Positions 1-7,516 of a stretch of DNA of 8,643 nucleotides are shown piece by piece. The notes below the pieces were generated by a model. It was not told the origin of the DNA. It ran no database searches and saw nothing but the letters and a program-made list of their open reading frames with translations. The first letter of the stretch is position 1, and each line of letters opens with the position of its first letter. Origin of the DNA: Bacillota bacterium (GTDB lineage: Bacteria; Bacillota_E; Sulfobacillia; Sulfobacillales; Sulfobacillaceae); the NCBI GenBank assembly GCA_021820165.1, contig JAKADW010000075.1, positions 1 through 8,643 on the forward strand, in the 5' to 3' direction. Made by a program: the position numbers and the translations under genes.

Positions 1-1967
1 CGCTTATCTTAGCCGACAATCGGTATGTGGCCGAAGATGCCGCGGAGCTCGTTTCCGTACAATATGAAGCGCTTCCGGCACTAACCGACGCCATCGAAGC
101 GGCCGCGGACACGCTGGTGCTTCATCCTGAATTGGGCACCAATACCCTCGATCGCGTGCAATATGAGAGCGGCGAGGGAAAGCGTGCCCTGGAGAACGCC
201 GATCATGTCATCCGTGCGACCCTCCGTCTTGGTCGGGTGAGCGCCCAGCCCATGGAACCCCGTGCGGTGGCGGCCCACTATGACGCCATCGAGCAACAGC
301 TCATCGTGTATGACGCCACGCAATCGGTCCACCGGGCTCAAGAGCGCATCGCGGAATTTCTCAACATGCCCCCGGAACGCATTCGGGTCATTGCACCGGA
401 AGTCGGCGGCGGCTTTGGGGTTAAAAATGGCACCTACCCAGAAGAAGCCTTGGTCGTCTGGTGCGCCGTCCATTTTAACAACCCCGTTAAGTGGGCCGGC
501 GATCGCTTTGAAGAGTTTCTCAGCACTTATCAGGAGCGGGAACAAATCCACCATGTGGAGTTGGGGGTCAATCACGACGGCACCTTGGTAGCTTTGGTCG
601 ATACATACTTTCAGGACAATGGGGCCTTTCCCGGTGGCGGGATGATTGTCTGCCGAACCACCGCCCGGAATTTGCCCGGTCCCTACCGCATTCCCCACCT
701 CTTCATTGATGGCCGTGCCGTACTCACCAACAAGGTTCCCCAGGCTCCCTATCGCGGAGCCGGACGCCCACAAGGCCATTACATTATCGAGCGCATGTTA
801 GACCGCGCGGCCGACACCCTCGGCATGGACCGAGTGGCCATTCGGATGAAAAACCTCGTCCGCTCTGACGATCTCCCCTATCATTCCGGGATACCTGACG
901 TCGTCTACGATTCGGGTGACTTCCCCCGAACCTTCCAGGACTTGCTTAATCTCGTGGACGTCGACGCCTGTCGCGCCCGCCAGCGGGAGGCTCTCAAAAA
1001 CGGAGTGCGTCTCGGACTTGGCCTTTCGAATTATGTGGAGGTCTCGGCCGGCTTCGGCTTTGAAGGCGTGAAAATAGAACTGGGCGATCGGGGGCGGATT
1101 CGGCTCAGTACCGGAGCGACCGGGCAAGGACAAGGACACCGGACCGCGCTCGCACAAATCGCCGCAGACGCTCTCTCTATTCCCATCGACCGCATCGAGG
1201 TGGTTGAAGGGGACACCGGTTCGATCGCGAAAGGCATTGGAACCTTTGGCAGCCGGACCATAATTATGGCGGGTAATGCGACAGAGAAGACCAGCGTAGG
1301 ACTGATTGAGAAAGCGAAGCTTGCGGCGGCTAAACTTCTGGAAGCCCATGTGGAAGACATCCTGTTCGAGGCCGGCCAATTTCATGTCAAAGGCGTCCCA
1401 AGTGTCGCCCTCGATTGGGCGGAGCTTGCCGAACAGTGGAAAAGAGAGGGAGAACCCCCTTTGGTCCACGAAGATGCCTTTGGATCCAACACGCCCACCT
1501 ACGGGTTTGGCTCCCATGCCATGATTGTCCGCGTCGACGAAAACACCGCCGGCATTCAAATTGAGCGTTACGTCATTGTGCATGACGGCGGATCCATCGT
1601 CAATCCTTTGCTTGCCAACGGCCAAGTCATTGGTGGGACAGTTCAAGGTCTCGGCAGCGCTCTCTATGAGGAAATGATTTACAACGAAGATGGTCAACCT
1701 CTCACCACCTCGTTTCTCGATTATCGCCTCCCGGGCGCGAACGAAAGCCCTGACATTGAAATTCATCACCGCGACTATCCGGCTCCCAATAATCCCAAGG
1801 GATATAAAGGGGTCGGCGAGGCGGGCATTATTCCCTCACAGGCCATCGTTTTGTCCGCCGTTGAGGATGCCTTTCGGGATCGCGGACTCCACTTGGACTT
1901 TGCTCCGGTGACGCCAACCCGTCTTTTCCAAGCGTTGGCCGCACTGAAAGGAGGCGATGAGGCGTGA
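1..1967 (+). CDS. Molybdenum hydroxylase large (Mo-cofactor) subunit, CoxL/XDH family, 5'-truncated
   Basis: This is the catalytic subunit of a heterotrimeric molybdenum hydroxylase. It binds the molybdopterin cofactor and hydroxylates a substrate with water, passing electrons to the FeS and FAD subunits. The reading frame is open from the first full codon at base 3, so the window cuts the gene. About 654 residues are visible, and family members usually have roughly 750-800. Family signatures are VGGGFGVK (near 403-428), PYRGAGRPQG (747-776), a GTG/ATGQGQGH-type cofactor loop (about 1118-1141) and GVGEAG near the C-terminus, whose Glu (1818-1820) fits the conserved catalytic base. Form I CO dehydrogenases carry AYxCSFR at the active-site loop. 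Here it is PYRGAGR, as in form II-like and other XDH-family enzymes, so CO is not a supported substrate. The FAD-subunit gene overlaps its stop. The family is certain; the substrate is unknown. Confidence 0.95.
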   Translation, partial: LILADNRYVAEDAAELVSVQYEALPALTDAIEAAADTLVLHPELGTNTLDRVQYESGEGKRALENADHVIRATLRLGRVSAQPMEPRAVAAHYDAIEQQLIVYDATQSVHRAQERIAEFLNMPPERIRVIAPEVGGGFGVKNGTYPEEALVVWCAVHFNNPVKWAGDRFEEFLSTYQEREQIHHVELGVNHDGTLVALVDTYFQDNGAFPGGGMIVCRTTARNLPGPYRIPHLFIDGRAVLTNKVPQAPYRGAGRPQGHYIIERMLDRAADTLGMDRVAIRMKNLVRSDDLPYHSGIPDVVYDSGDFPRTFQDLLNLVDVDACRARQREALKNGVRLGLGLSNYVEVSAGFGFEGVKIELGDRGRIRLSTGATGQGQGHRTALAQIAADALSIPIDRIEVVEGDTGSIAKGIGTFGSRTIIMAGNATEKTSVGLIEKAKLAAAKLLEAHVEDILFEAGQFHVKGVPSVALDWAELAEQWKREGEPPLVHEDAFGSNTPTYGFGSHAMIVRVDENTAGIQIERYVIVHDGGSIVNPLLANGQVIGGTVQGLGSALYEEMIYNEDGQPLTTSFLDYRLPGANESPDIEIHHRDYPAPNNPKGYKGVGEAGIIPSQAIVLSAVEDAFRDRGLHLDFAPVTPTRLFQALAALKGGDEA

Positions 1968-2842
1968 AGCCACCCGCATTTGACTACGTTAGGCCTACCA
2001 CGTTAAGTGAGGCGCTCGAGGCGCTTACCACCCATGCGGATGCCAAGCTGTTGGCCGGAGGTCAGAGTCTCATTCCCATGATGAACATGCGTCTTGCGCA
2101 CCCGGCGACTCTGGTGGATCTGAACGGATTGTCAGAGCTCACGGAGATTCGTGAGGATGGCAATCGCCTCATCGTGGGTGCCCTCGTCCGGCATTATCAG
2201 TTGGAACAGGATCCCCGCGTGAGACGCTTTGCCCCCATTGTGGCGAAGGCAGAACAGCTCATCGCCCATCCGGCCATTCGAACCCGGGGAACAATTGGCG
2301 GAAGTTTAGCCCATGCCGATCCAGCGGCTGAGCTTCCGGTTCTGGCTACTCTCTTCGACTGGGAAATGACCGTGGCTTCCGCAGACGAAACCCGGACCAT
2401 TTCCGCGGGAGATTTCTTTCTGAGTTATTTCATTACAGCGCTGGCACCGAACGAAATCGTAACCGCCGTGACCTTCACAGAAGCGACCCGGATGGCCTCT
2501 TCCATCCGGGAGCACGCCATTCGCTCGGGCGACTTTGCCTTGGCGATTGCTGCTGCCGCTTTGTCCCTCAGCCCGTCCGGCCGAATCGAGTCGCTGCGCT
2601 TGGCCGTCGGGGGCGTCGGCGATATTCCCTGGCGGAACCCCGATCTGGAGCAGTCCGTGATTGGCGAGGTTGCCGCCCACGAACTTTGGGCCCACCTGGC
2701 CGAGGAAGTCAGCCAGAGCATCGACCCGGCCGACGACCTCAATGCGACGGCCGACTACCGGCGCCAACTGGCCCGCACCTTGCTCATTGAAGCGTTGGAA
2801 GACGCGCATCGCCAGAGCCTAGAGAATGGAGGGAATTCCTAA
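1964..2842 (+). CDS. Molybdenum hydroxylase FAD-binding subunit (CoxM/XdhB-like)
   Basis: This is the medium, flavin-carrying subunit, 292 aa, the usual size for CoxM. It takes electrons from the [2Fe-2S] subunit and gives them to an acceptor such as quinone or another carrier. The two FAD-binding signatures are present: AGGQSLIPMM at residues 31-40 and TIGGSLAHADP at residues 110-120. The N-terminal PAFDYVRPTTLSEAL is also typical. The start is GTG at 1964, which overlaps the TGA of the large subunit by 4 bases (GTGA). AAAGGAGG at 1947-1954 is an excellent ribosome binding site 9 bases upstream, inside the previous gene. The subunits are probably translationally coupled to keep stoichiometry. 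There is no signal peptide, so the protein should be cytoplasmic. Confidence 0.95.
   Translation: MKPPAFDYVRPTTLSEALEALTTHADAKLLAGGQSLIPMMNMRLAHPATLVDLNGLSELTEIREDGNRLIVGALVRHYQLEQDPRVRRFAPIVAKAEQLIAHPAIRTRGTIGGSLAHADPAAELPVLATLFDWEMTVASADETRTISAGDFFLSYFITALAPNEIVTAVTFTEATRMASSIREHAIRSGDFALAIAAAALSLSPSGRIESLRLAVGGVGDIPWRNPDLEQSVIGEVAAHELWAHLAEEVSQSIDPADDLNATADYRRQLARTLLIEALEDAHRQSLENGGNS
2828..2833 (+). promoter_or_regulatory. Ribosome binding site deciding the GTG start of the [2Fe-2S] subunit
   Basis: GGAGGG lies 10 bases before GTG 2844, at the very end of the FAD-subunit gene. It overlaps the competing ATG at 2826-2828, which has no good upstream Shine-Dalgarno sequence, so the GTG start is favoured. 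Confidence 0.7.
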
Positions 2843-2843
2843 C

Positions 2844-3341
2844 GTGACGCCCATCACCTTAACCGTCAACGGCAAAAGCCACCACTTGGAGGTCGACCCG
2901 CGCTGGCTTTTGGCGGACGTACTCCGTGAGCAGTTGAACCTTCGAGGAACTCACTTGGGCTGCGAGCAGGGAGTCTGTGGTGCCTGCACCGTGCTCATCG
3001 ACGGCCGCCCGGCCCGCTCCTGCCTAACATTGGCCGTTAGCGTCAACCACGCTGATGTCACCACCGTGGAAGGTTTGGCCAAGCCCGATGGCACCCTGCA
3101 TCCCGTCCAAGAAGCTTTCTGGAAAGAGCACGCGCTGCAATGCGGGTTCTGCACACCCGGCTTTCTCATGACGGCCGTTCATTTCCTTGATGAAACCCCC
3201 CACCCTACGCGCGGGGAAATTCGAGAAGCGTTGTCCGGTAATCTCTGCCGCTGCACCGGCTACCAGCATATTGTCAACGCCGTCGAACGGGCAGCTGCCA
3301 CCATCCGTGAGGGAGACCCTGATGCGCTACCCCGAAAGTAA
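2844..3341 (+). CDS. Molybdenum hydroxylase [2Fe-2S] subunit (CoxS/XdhC-type ferredoxin subunit)
   Basis: This is the small electron-transfer subunit with two [2Fe-2S] clusters, about 165 aa. The N-terminal plant-type ferredoxin domain has GCEQGVCGACTVLIDG plus a downstream Cys (C40, C45, C48, C60). The C-terminal helical domain has QCGFCTPG and CRCTGYQ (C100, C103, C135, C137), so all eight cluster ligands are present. I chose GTG at 2844 because GGAGGG at 2828-2833 lies 10 bases upstream and the family sequence begins at TPITLTVNGK. An in-frame ATG at 2826 would add six residues but would sit on top of that ribosome binding site. The gene starts one base after the FAD-subunit stop, and the next gene overlaps its 3' end by 20 bases. 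The function follows directly from the family; the redox partner is unknown. Confidence 0.95.
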   Translation: MTPITLTVNGKSHHLEVDPRWLLADVLREQLNLRGTHLGCEQGVCGACTVLIDGRPARSCLTLAVSVNHADVTTVEGLAKPDGTLHPVQEAFWKEHALQCGFCTPGFLMTAVHFLDETPHPTRGEIREALSGNLCRCTGYQHIVNAVERAAATIREGDPDALPRK

Positions 3342-5328
3342 TCCCGAACCGGTCACGGAGCTCTTGCACGGCCAGACGATCGAAGACCCGTTTCGCTGGC
3401 TTGAAGATGGAACTAGCGAGTCCACACGTTCTTGGACACGGGAACAGGGGCAATATACCGAGTCCGTAATAAGCCGTTATCACGGCCGTGACCAGCTTCA
3501 AACCCGGCTGGCCAAGCTCCGTGACATGCCGGATCTGGGCCTCCCCCACGGGCGGGGCGGAACCCTCATCTATCATCGGCGGGATGTGGGTCAAGAACAT
3601 GCCGTCCTCTATGCCGAGCGGAGCGGCCGCCGCATAACGGTCGTGGACCCCAACCAACTCGGTCAGGGCGACCCCATGCACATTGACTGGGCGGATGTGT
3701 CGCACGATGGGCGATATGTGCTCTACGGCCTCTCCCCTCACGGAAACGAATGGGCCACGCTGCACGTCTACGATCTAGAGGCAGAGCGCCTGTTGAGCGA
3801 CCGTATTCCCCGGGCTCGCTACGCCAGCATCGCGTTTCCACCCGGGGATAGCGGGTTCTATTACACGCGCTATCCCGATCCGGGAACGGTCCTTCCGGGC
3901 GACGAGCACTACCACTCGCGCGTTTACTACCATCGCTTAGGTGAGCCGTACCTGGATGACCCCTTGATCTTTCAAGCCCCGGATGACAAGCGCGCCATGC
4001 CGAGCCTTCACCTCTCTCCTTCGGGGCGGTATCTAGCCATCGCGCTGAGCTACGGGTGGACGCGGACGACACTTTACCTGTTGGATCGGGAGACCCCCAA
4101 TCCTCCCCGTCTCGTCTTTGATCGGGGCGAGGCCACGCTGTCCCCCCTGTGGTCCGGCAACACCCTATTGGCTCTTACCAACGTCGACTGCGACGCGGGC
4201 CAGGTCGTCGCCCTTGATCTTGACGACTCACACCTCAACACCATTATCGCCGGAGAAGACGGTTCACCCTTCGTGGAGGCGATGGCTACATCGCATCACA
4301 TTTACCTCCATCAATTACGCGAAGCCTCGTCTTGGCTTCGCATCGTCACCACGGATGGAGGAACCGTTGTCAGAGAGGGTCCCCTCGACAACTACGCATG
4401 CATCACGGGGCTGACATCATCGAGAGATGCCCTCTATTATGGATACTCCGGCTTTGCCACCCCTCCCGCCATCCGCCAAATCGAAGCTGATACGCTCGAG
4501 GACACCCTCTGGGCAAAATCGGCGGACCCAGTAGAGAGTATCCAAGTGGTAAAAGAATGGGCGACCTCCTCCGATGGCACCCGCATTCCCGTCTATATGG
4601 CCAAGATTCCCGGTTCTGTCAAGAATAGCCGGACGCCCGCCGTCCTCACGGGATACGGCGGTTTCGACGTCGCCAACTTGCCCATGTACTCCCCATCCGT
4701 CCGCGCTTGGGTGGAGCAGGGCGGCATTTACGCCCTGGCCATCTTGCGCGGGGGAAGCGAATTCGGCCGCCACTGGCATGAAATGGGCATGCGCCAATCG
4801 AAGCAAAATGTGTTCAATGACTTTGAGGCCGCTGCCCGTCATCTGATAGCCTCTGGATACACCGATTCCCGCCACTTGGGAGTCACGGGACGGAGCAACG
4901 GTGGCCTTCTCACCGGCACCTTCATCACCCAGCATCCGTCTTTGGCGCGGGCAGCCATCATTGGCGTGCCCCTCCTCGATATGCTGCGCTTTCCTCGCTT
5001 TCTCATTGCCGACTTGTGGACAGCCGAGTACGGTTCACCCGATATCGCGGAAGAGTTCCAGTGGCTCCATGCCTATTCACCCTATCACCACGTGGTGGAT
5101 GGGACGTCATACCCGGCCACGCTCATTTTCACTTCGGAAGAGGATAGCCGGGTCGATCCCATGCATGCACGAAAGATGACCGCACGGCTACAGCGGGCTA
5201 CCGGATCAGATCTGCCAATCTTGTTGCGCGTGGCCCCGAAAACCGGGCACGGTGTCGGCAAATCGGTCGCCACCTGGCTCGACGAAGAGACGGATATTTG
5301 GACTTTCCTCGCCCACCATCTTATCTGA
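3322..5328 (+). CDS. Prolyl oligopeptidase family serine peptidase (S9A)
   Basis: This is a cytoplasmic serine peptidase that cleaves short peptides after proline. It has 668 aa, close to the usual 680-710. The N-terminal segment (PVTELLHGQTIEDPFRWLED, about residues 9-28) is diagnostic. Residues of roughly 70-410 should form the beta-propeller that gates substrate. The hydrolase domain resumes at WATSSDGTRIPVYM (from residue 413). The catalytic triad is Ser525 in GRSNGG, Asp608 in EDSRV and His643 in TGHGVGK. Arg610 matches the substrate-binding Arg643 of porcine POP. I chose ATG 3322, preceded by GAGGGAG (3309-3315), because upstream in-frame codons only read the ferredoxin gene out of frame. 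It overlaps that gene by 20 bases, so it is the fourth gene of the operon. There is no signal peptide. Its link to the molybdenum enzyme is unknown. Confidence 0.95.
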   Translation: MRYPESNPEPVTELLHGQTIEDPFRWLEDGTSESTRSWTREQGQYTESVISRYHGRDQLQTRLAKLRDMPDLGLPHGRGGTLIYHRRDVGQEHAVLYAERSGRRITVVDPNQLGQGDPMHIDWADVSHDGRYVLYGLSPHGNEWATLHVYDLEAERLLSDRIPRARYASIAFPPGDSGFYYTRYPDPGTVLPGDEHYHSRVYYHRLGEPYLDDPLIFQAPDDKRAMPSLHLSPSGRYLAIALSYGWTRTTLYLLDRETPNPPRLVFDRGEATLSPLWSGNTLLALTNVDCDAGQVVALDLDDSHLNTIIAGEDGSPFVEAMATSHHIYLHQLREASSWLRIVTTDGGTVVREGPLDNYACITGLTSSRDALYYGYSGFATPPAIRQIEADTLEDTLWAKSADPVESIQVVKEWATSSDGTRIPVYMAKIPGSVKNSRTPAVLTGYGGFDVANLPMYSPSVRAWVEQGGIYALAILRGGSEFGRHWHEMGMRQSKQNVFNDFEAAARHLIASGYTDSRHLGVTGRSNGGLLTGTFITQHPSLARAAIIGVPLLDMLRFPRFLIADLWTAEYGSPDIAEEFQWLHAYSPYHHVVDGTSYPATLIFTSEEDSRVDPMHARKMTARLQRATGSDLPILLRVAPKTGHGVGKSVATWLDEETDIWTFLAHHLI

Positions 5329-5348
5329 GCCCTCCCTTTAACTATCAT

Positions 5349-5375
5349 GAGCCACGCCGCCGCGTGGCTCTTTTT
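5349..5375 (+). terminator. Rho-independent terminator of the hydroxylase-peptidase operon
   Basis: A perfect 9-bp stem, GAGCCACGC (5349-5357) with GCGTGGCTC (5362-5370), has a 4-base loop and is followed by TTTTT (5371-5375). It starts 21 bases after the peptidase stop codon and separates the operon from mntH. Confidence 0.92.
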
Positions 5376-5431
5376 GCGTCCGCTGCTCATTGTCCTTGGC
5401 CCCGCGTCTTCCATGGATTCCCACACATATT

Positions 5432-5441
5432 TCCCAAGGGA
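5432..5441 (+). promoter_or_regulatory. Short inverted repeat TCCCAAGGGA in the mntH leader (possible MntR operator)
   Basis: TCCC-AA-GGGA is a short interrupted palindrome with a T-rich left flank (TTTCCC). It loosely resembles the TTTGCC..AAGGAAA-like half-sites described for Bacillus MntR, but the match is weak. Its placement before mntH is the main reason to list it. Confidence 0.25.
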
Positions 5442-5452
5442 CACTCACCACG

Positions 5453-5484
5453 CTTTTCCCCGCTTCGTAGGATGCAGGGAAAAG
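5453..5484 (+). promoter_or_regulatory. 8-bp inverted repeat CTTTTCCC-N16-GGGAAAAG upstream of mntH (candidate operator or leader hairpin)
   Basis: CTTTTCCC (5453-5460) and GGGAAAAG (5477-5484) are perfect complements 16 bases apart. Shorter CTCA/TGAG arms lie outside them with a bulge. A weak -10-like TAGGAT (5468-5473) falls between the arms. The layout would suit a repressor site over the mntH promoter, or an mRNA hairpin. No tool test was possible. Confidence 0.35.
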
Positions 5485-5540
5485 TGAGCTTAAGAACAGT
5501 GTGTGTGACGAATGCAAGAAATTCACCAACGGGCAAAGGA

Positions 5541-5547
5541 AGAGGTG
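5541..5547 (+). promoter_or_regulatory. mntH: Ribosome binding site deciding the mntH start
   Basis: AGAGGTG lies 6 bases before ATG 5554 and pairs with the 16S 3' end (GAGGTG core); AAAGGA at 5535-5540 adds support. The alternative in-frame ATG at 5512 has no Shine-Dalgarno sequence upstream. Confidence 0.6.
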
Positions 5548-5553
5548 TCCTCC

Positions 5554-6837
5554 ATGAGTGCGTTGCAAAAAGCTGAAGAATCCCGGGCGGTGCTCGAAGC
5601 GCGGTCCGTACTCTCCTCCAACCGTAAAGGCTTTCGGGCGTTGCTACCATTTCTCGGACCCGCCTTCATTGCCGCTGTCGCTTATGTCGACCCGGGAAAT
5701 TATGCCACGAATATTCAGAGTGGTTCAGAGTTTGGCTACAAACTTCTCTGGGTGATCGTGTTAGCCAATCTCATGGCCATGCTTATCCAAAATATGTCCG
5801 CCAAGTTGGGCATTGCTACCGGGAAGAATCTTCCCGAGCTTTGCCGTGAACGATTTCCTCGGAGCGTCGCCTTTATCTTGTGGATTGTCTCTGAACTAGC
5901 CGCCATGGCGACCGACATCGCAGAGTTTTTAGGCGCGACCTTAGCCTTGAATCTTCTCGTCGGCATCCCCATGCTGATAGCAACGGTCATCACCGGCATC
6001 CTCACCTATGTAATTTTGTCGATGGACCGTTACGGGTTTCGTCCCTTGGAAATTTTTATTAGCGCCCTGGTTTTGCTCATCGGTACCTGCTATGCCGCTG
6101 AGACTATTTTCTCCCATCCGGTTTTGGGATTGGTCCTCTATCACAGCGTGGTCCCTTGGGTGCAGGGGTCAAACGCCATGCTGCTAGTGGTAGGCGTGGT
6201 AGGCGCCACGGTGATGCCACACGTCGTCTACCTTCACTCGGGTCTTACCGGGCGGCGCATCCGCCCACGCAATGATGAAGAGCGGAAGAAGATTTATCGC
6301 TTTAGCCAAAAAGAAGTCATCATTGCCATGTCGCTCGCCGGTCTCATTAACCTCGCCATGATGTATATGGCGGCCGCTGTCTTCCACAGCACCGGGCATC
6401 TTCAAGTTGCGACCATTCCCATGGCGTACCAGACGTTGACCCCAATTCTCGGCTCGATGGCGGCGGCTGTGTTCCTCATTTCGCTCTTGGCCTCAGGAGT
6501 GTCAAGCTCGGCGGTGGGCACCATGGCCGGCCAGGTGATTATGCAGGGATTCGTCGGGTTTACGGTCCCCGTATGGATCCGGCGGATCGTGACCATGCTC
6601 CCCACCGTGATTATCGTGGCCCTGGGAATCAACCCCACTGAGACATTGGTCATAAGCCAAGTGATTTTAAGTTTGGTGCTTCCCATTCCAGTTGCCACGC
6701 TCATCTATTTTGCCAGTCAGAAAAATGTCATGGGGGTTCTCGTCAACCGTCGCTATGTCACCATCGCCGCCATGGCCTGCGCCGCCTTAATCCTATCCCT
6801 GAACATTGTGCTGATTGTGCAAACGCTGGGCGGGTAA
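5554..6837 (+). CDS. mntH: Nramp-family divalent metal (Mn2+/Fe2+) : H+ symporter MntH
   Basis: This is an inner-membrane transporter that imports manganese and related divalent metals with protons. It has 427 aa, typical for bacterial MntH with about 11 membrane segments. The metal-binding motif of TM1, DPGN, is at residues 46-49. The TM6 motif MPH is at 221-223, followed by His228, so the two TM6 histidines have the spacing of E. coli His211 and His216. A charged N-terminal tail of about 28 residues precedes TM1. I chose ATG 5554 over ATG 5512 because only the former has a ribosome binding site, and the extra 14 residues resemble nothing in the family. The gene is preceded by the peptidase terminator and about 180 bases of leader, so it should have its own promoter. 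The convergent mntR next door strongly suggests Mn-dependent repression. Confidence 0.95.
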   Translation: MSALQKAEESRAVLEARSVLSSNRKGFRALLPFLGPAFIAAVAYVDPGNYATNIQSGSEFGYKLLWVIVLANLMAMLIQNMSAKLGIATGKNLPELCRERFPRSVAFILWIVSELAAMATDIAEFLGATLALNLLVGIPMLIATVITGILTYVILSMDRYGFRPLEIFISALVLLIGTCYAAETIFSHPVLGLVLYHSVVPWVQGSNAMLLVVGVVGATVMPHVVYLHSGLTGRRIRPRNDEERKKIYRFSQKEVIIAMSLAGLINLAMMYMAAAVFHSTGHLQVATIPMAYQTLTPILGSMAAAVFLISLLASGVSSSAVGTMAGQVIMQGFVGFTVPVWIRRIVTMLPTVIIVALGINPTETLVISQVILSLVLPIPVATLIYFASQKNVMGVLVNRRYVTIAAMACAALILSLNIVLIVQTLGG

Positions 6838-6847
6838 CCTCCCTTTC

Positions 6848-6882
6848 AAAACACCCCATCCCATAGGCGGGTGGGGTGTTTT
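6848..6882. terminator. Bidirectional terminator between convergent mntH and mntR
   Basis: AAAACACCCCA (6848-6858) pairs with TGGGGTGTTTT (6872-6882), 11 bp. A bulged T and three further CCC/GGG pairs leave a 6-base loop. The A-run on one side and T-run on the other make it usable from both strands. It begins 11 bases after the mntH stop and lies about 70 bases past the mntR stop. Confidence 0.85.
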
Positions 6883-6954
6883 CATCGGTCCATGTCGTCC
6901 TCCTTTGGCTGCCCCAAAGGTTGTCCCAACGCCATACAAAAAAAACGTCAGGGA
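6883..6954. other. mntH-mntR convergent spacer with a 7-bp hairpin
   Basis: CCTTTGG (6902-6908) and CCAAAGG (6914-6920) form a 7-bp hairpin with a 5-base loop and no adjacent T-run. An A8 run lies at 6938-6945, which is T8 just past the mntR stop on the minus strand, preceded only by a 3-bp stem. Either may assist ending of the mntR transcript. No gene is seen here. Confidence 0.35.
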
Positions 6955-7374
6955 TTACCCATCATCCTTCTGGTGTTCGGAGAATTCATTCCACCAATCC
7001 GGATGGTTGTCAATGTAGTGGACCAGACGCTCTACCGGGCGCAGGCGGGGGACATCAAAGTGATGCTCGATGCCTTCTACAACCCGGTGGATATCGTCGG
7101 CTGACCCAATGGCCAAATGGGTAAGAAACCGTTCAAGAATCTGGTGGCGGGCATAGAGTAGCCGACCCTGACGCTTCCCTTCAGGGGTAAAAGCAAAGCC
7201 CCGATATCGCTCATATGTGAGGAGTCCCGCCTCATGCAGCCGCCGAACCATCTTACTCGCCGAAGCCGGGTTAATCGCCAAGCGTTCAGCTAAGTCGGTG
7301 ACGCGGGCGTATCCTTTTTGCTCCGTCAACACCCAGATGGCCTCGAGATAGTCTTCTTGGCTTGGGGTGGACAT
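6955..7374 (-). CDS. mntR: Manganese-responsive transcriptional repressor MntR (DtxR family)
   Basis: This is a cytoplasmic DNA-binding regulator that represses Mn uptake genes when Mn2+ is plentiful. It has 139 aa, against 142 in B. subtilis MntR. The winged helix-turn-helix is at about residues 22-60 (TDLAERLAINPASASKMVRRL), and the dimerisation domain follows. All six metal ligands known from B. subtilis are conserved: Asp8, Glu11, His77, Glu100, Glu103 and His104, the last three shifted by one residue. ATG 7374 gives MSTPSQEDY, matching the Bacillus N-terminus and numbering, and places AAAGGCGG (7390-7383) 8 bases upstream. ATG 7380 would add two residues and sit too close to it. It has no long C-terminal SH3-like domain as in DtxR/IdeR. 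It converges on mntH, its likely target. Confidence 0.95.
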   Translation of the reverse strand: MSTPSQEDYLEAIWVLTEQKGYARVTDLAERLAINPASASKMVRRLHEAGLLTYERYRGFAFTPEGKRQGRLLYARHQILERFLTHLAIGSADDIHRVVEGIEHHFDVPRLRPVERLVHYIDNHPDWWNEFSEHQKDDG

Positions 7375-7403
7375 GATCATCCCCGCCTTTTTTCAATTTC
7401 TCT

Positions 7404-7409
7404 ATCATA
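7404..7409 (-). promoter_or_regulatory. mntR: Candidate -10 element for mntR
   Basis: On the minus strand this reads TATGAT, about 30 bases before the mntR start and upstream of its ribosome binding site. No convincing -35 hexamer lies at 16-18 bases, so the call is weak. Confidence 0.25.
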
Positions 7410-7516
7410 CGCGAGAGGAGAGCATTCATGCCCCAGCGGAAAACGCTTCGTCAGGGTCCCCTTTTTGGCCCCGCAACATATAACGAAGTTAAGAAACGAT
7501 ATAGGGGTCAGATACG

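Noticed and set aside
798..1769. Long antisense ORF (323 aa) across the molybdenum hydroxylase large subunit
   Set aside because: It is a shadow of a strongly conserved gene in a GC-rich frame. Its protein resembles no family I know and has no ribosome binding site. The 232-aa antisense ORF at 81-779 is rejected for the same reason.
1..1967. True (form I) aerobic CO dehydrogenase large subunit
   Set aside because: The AYxCSFR motif with the Cu-binding Cys is absent; the loop reads PYRGAGR.
3187..3321. N-terminal extension of the prolyl oligopeptidase to the upstream ATG at 3187
   Set aside because: It would read 45 residues of ferredoxin coding sequence out of frame. The family N-terminus begins at ATG 3322, which has its own ribosome binding site.
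5512..5553. Earlier ATG start for mntH
   Set aside because: No Shine-Dalgarno sequence precedes it, and the added 14 residues include the stretch that serves as ribosome binding site for ATG 5554.
6938..6957. T8 run right after the mntR stop (minus strand) as an intrinsic terminator
   Set aside because: Only a 3-bp stem precedes it; the stronger symmetric hairpin at 6848-6882 is a better terminator.
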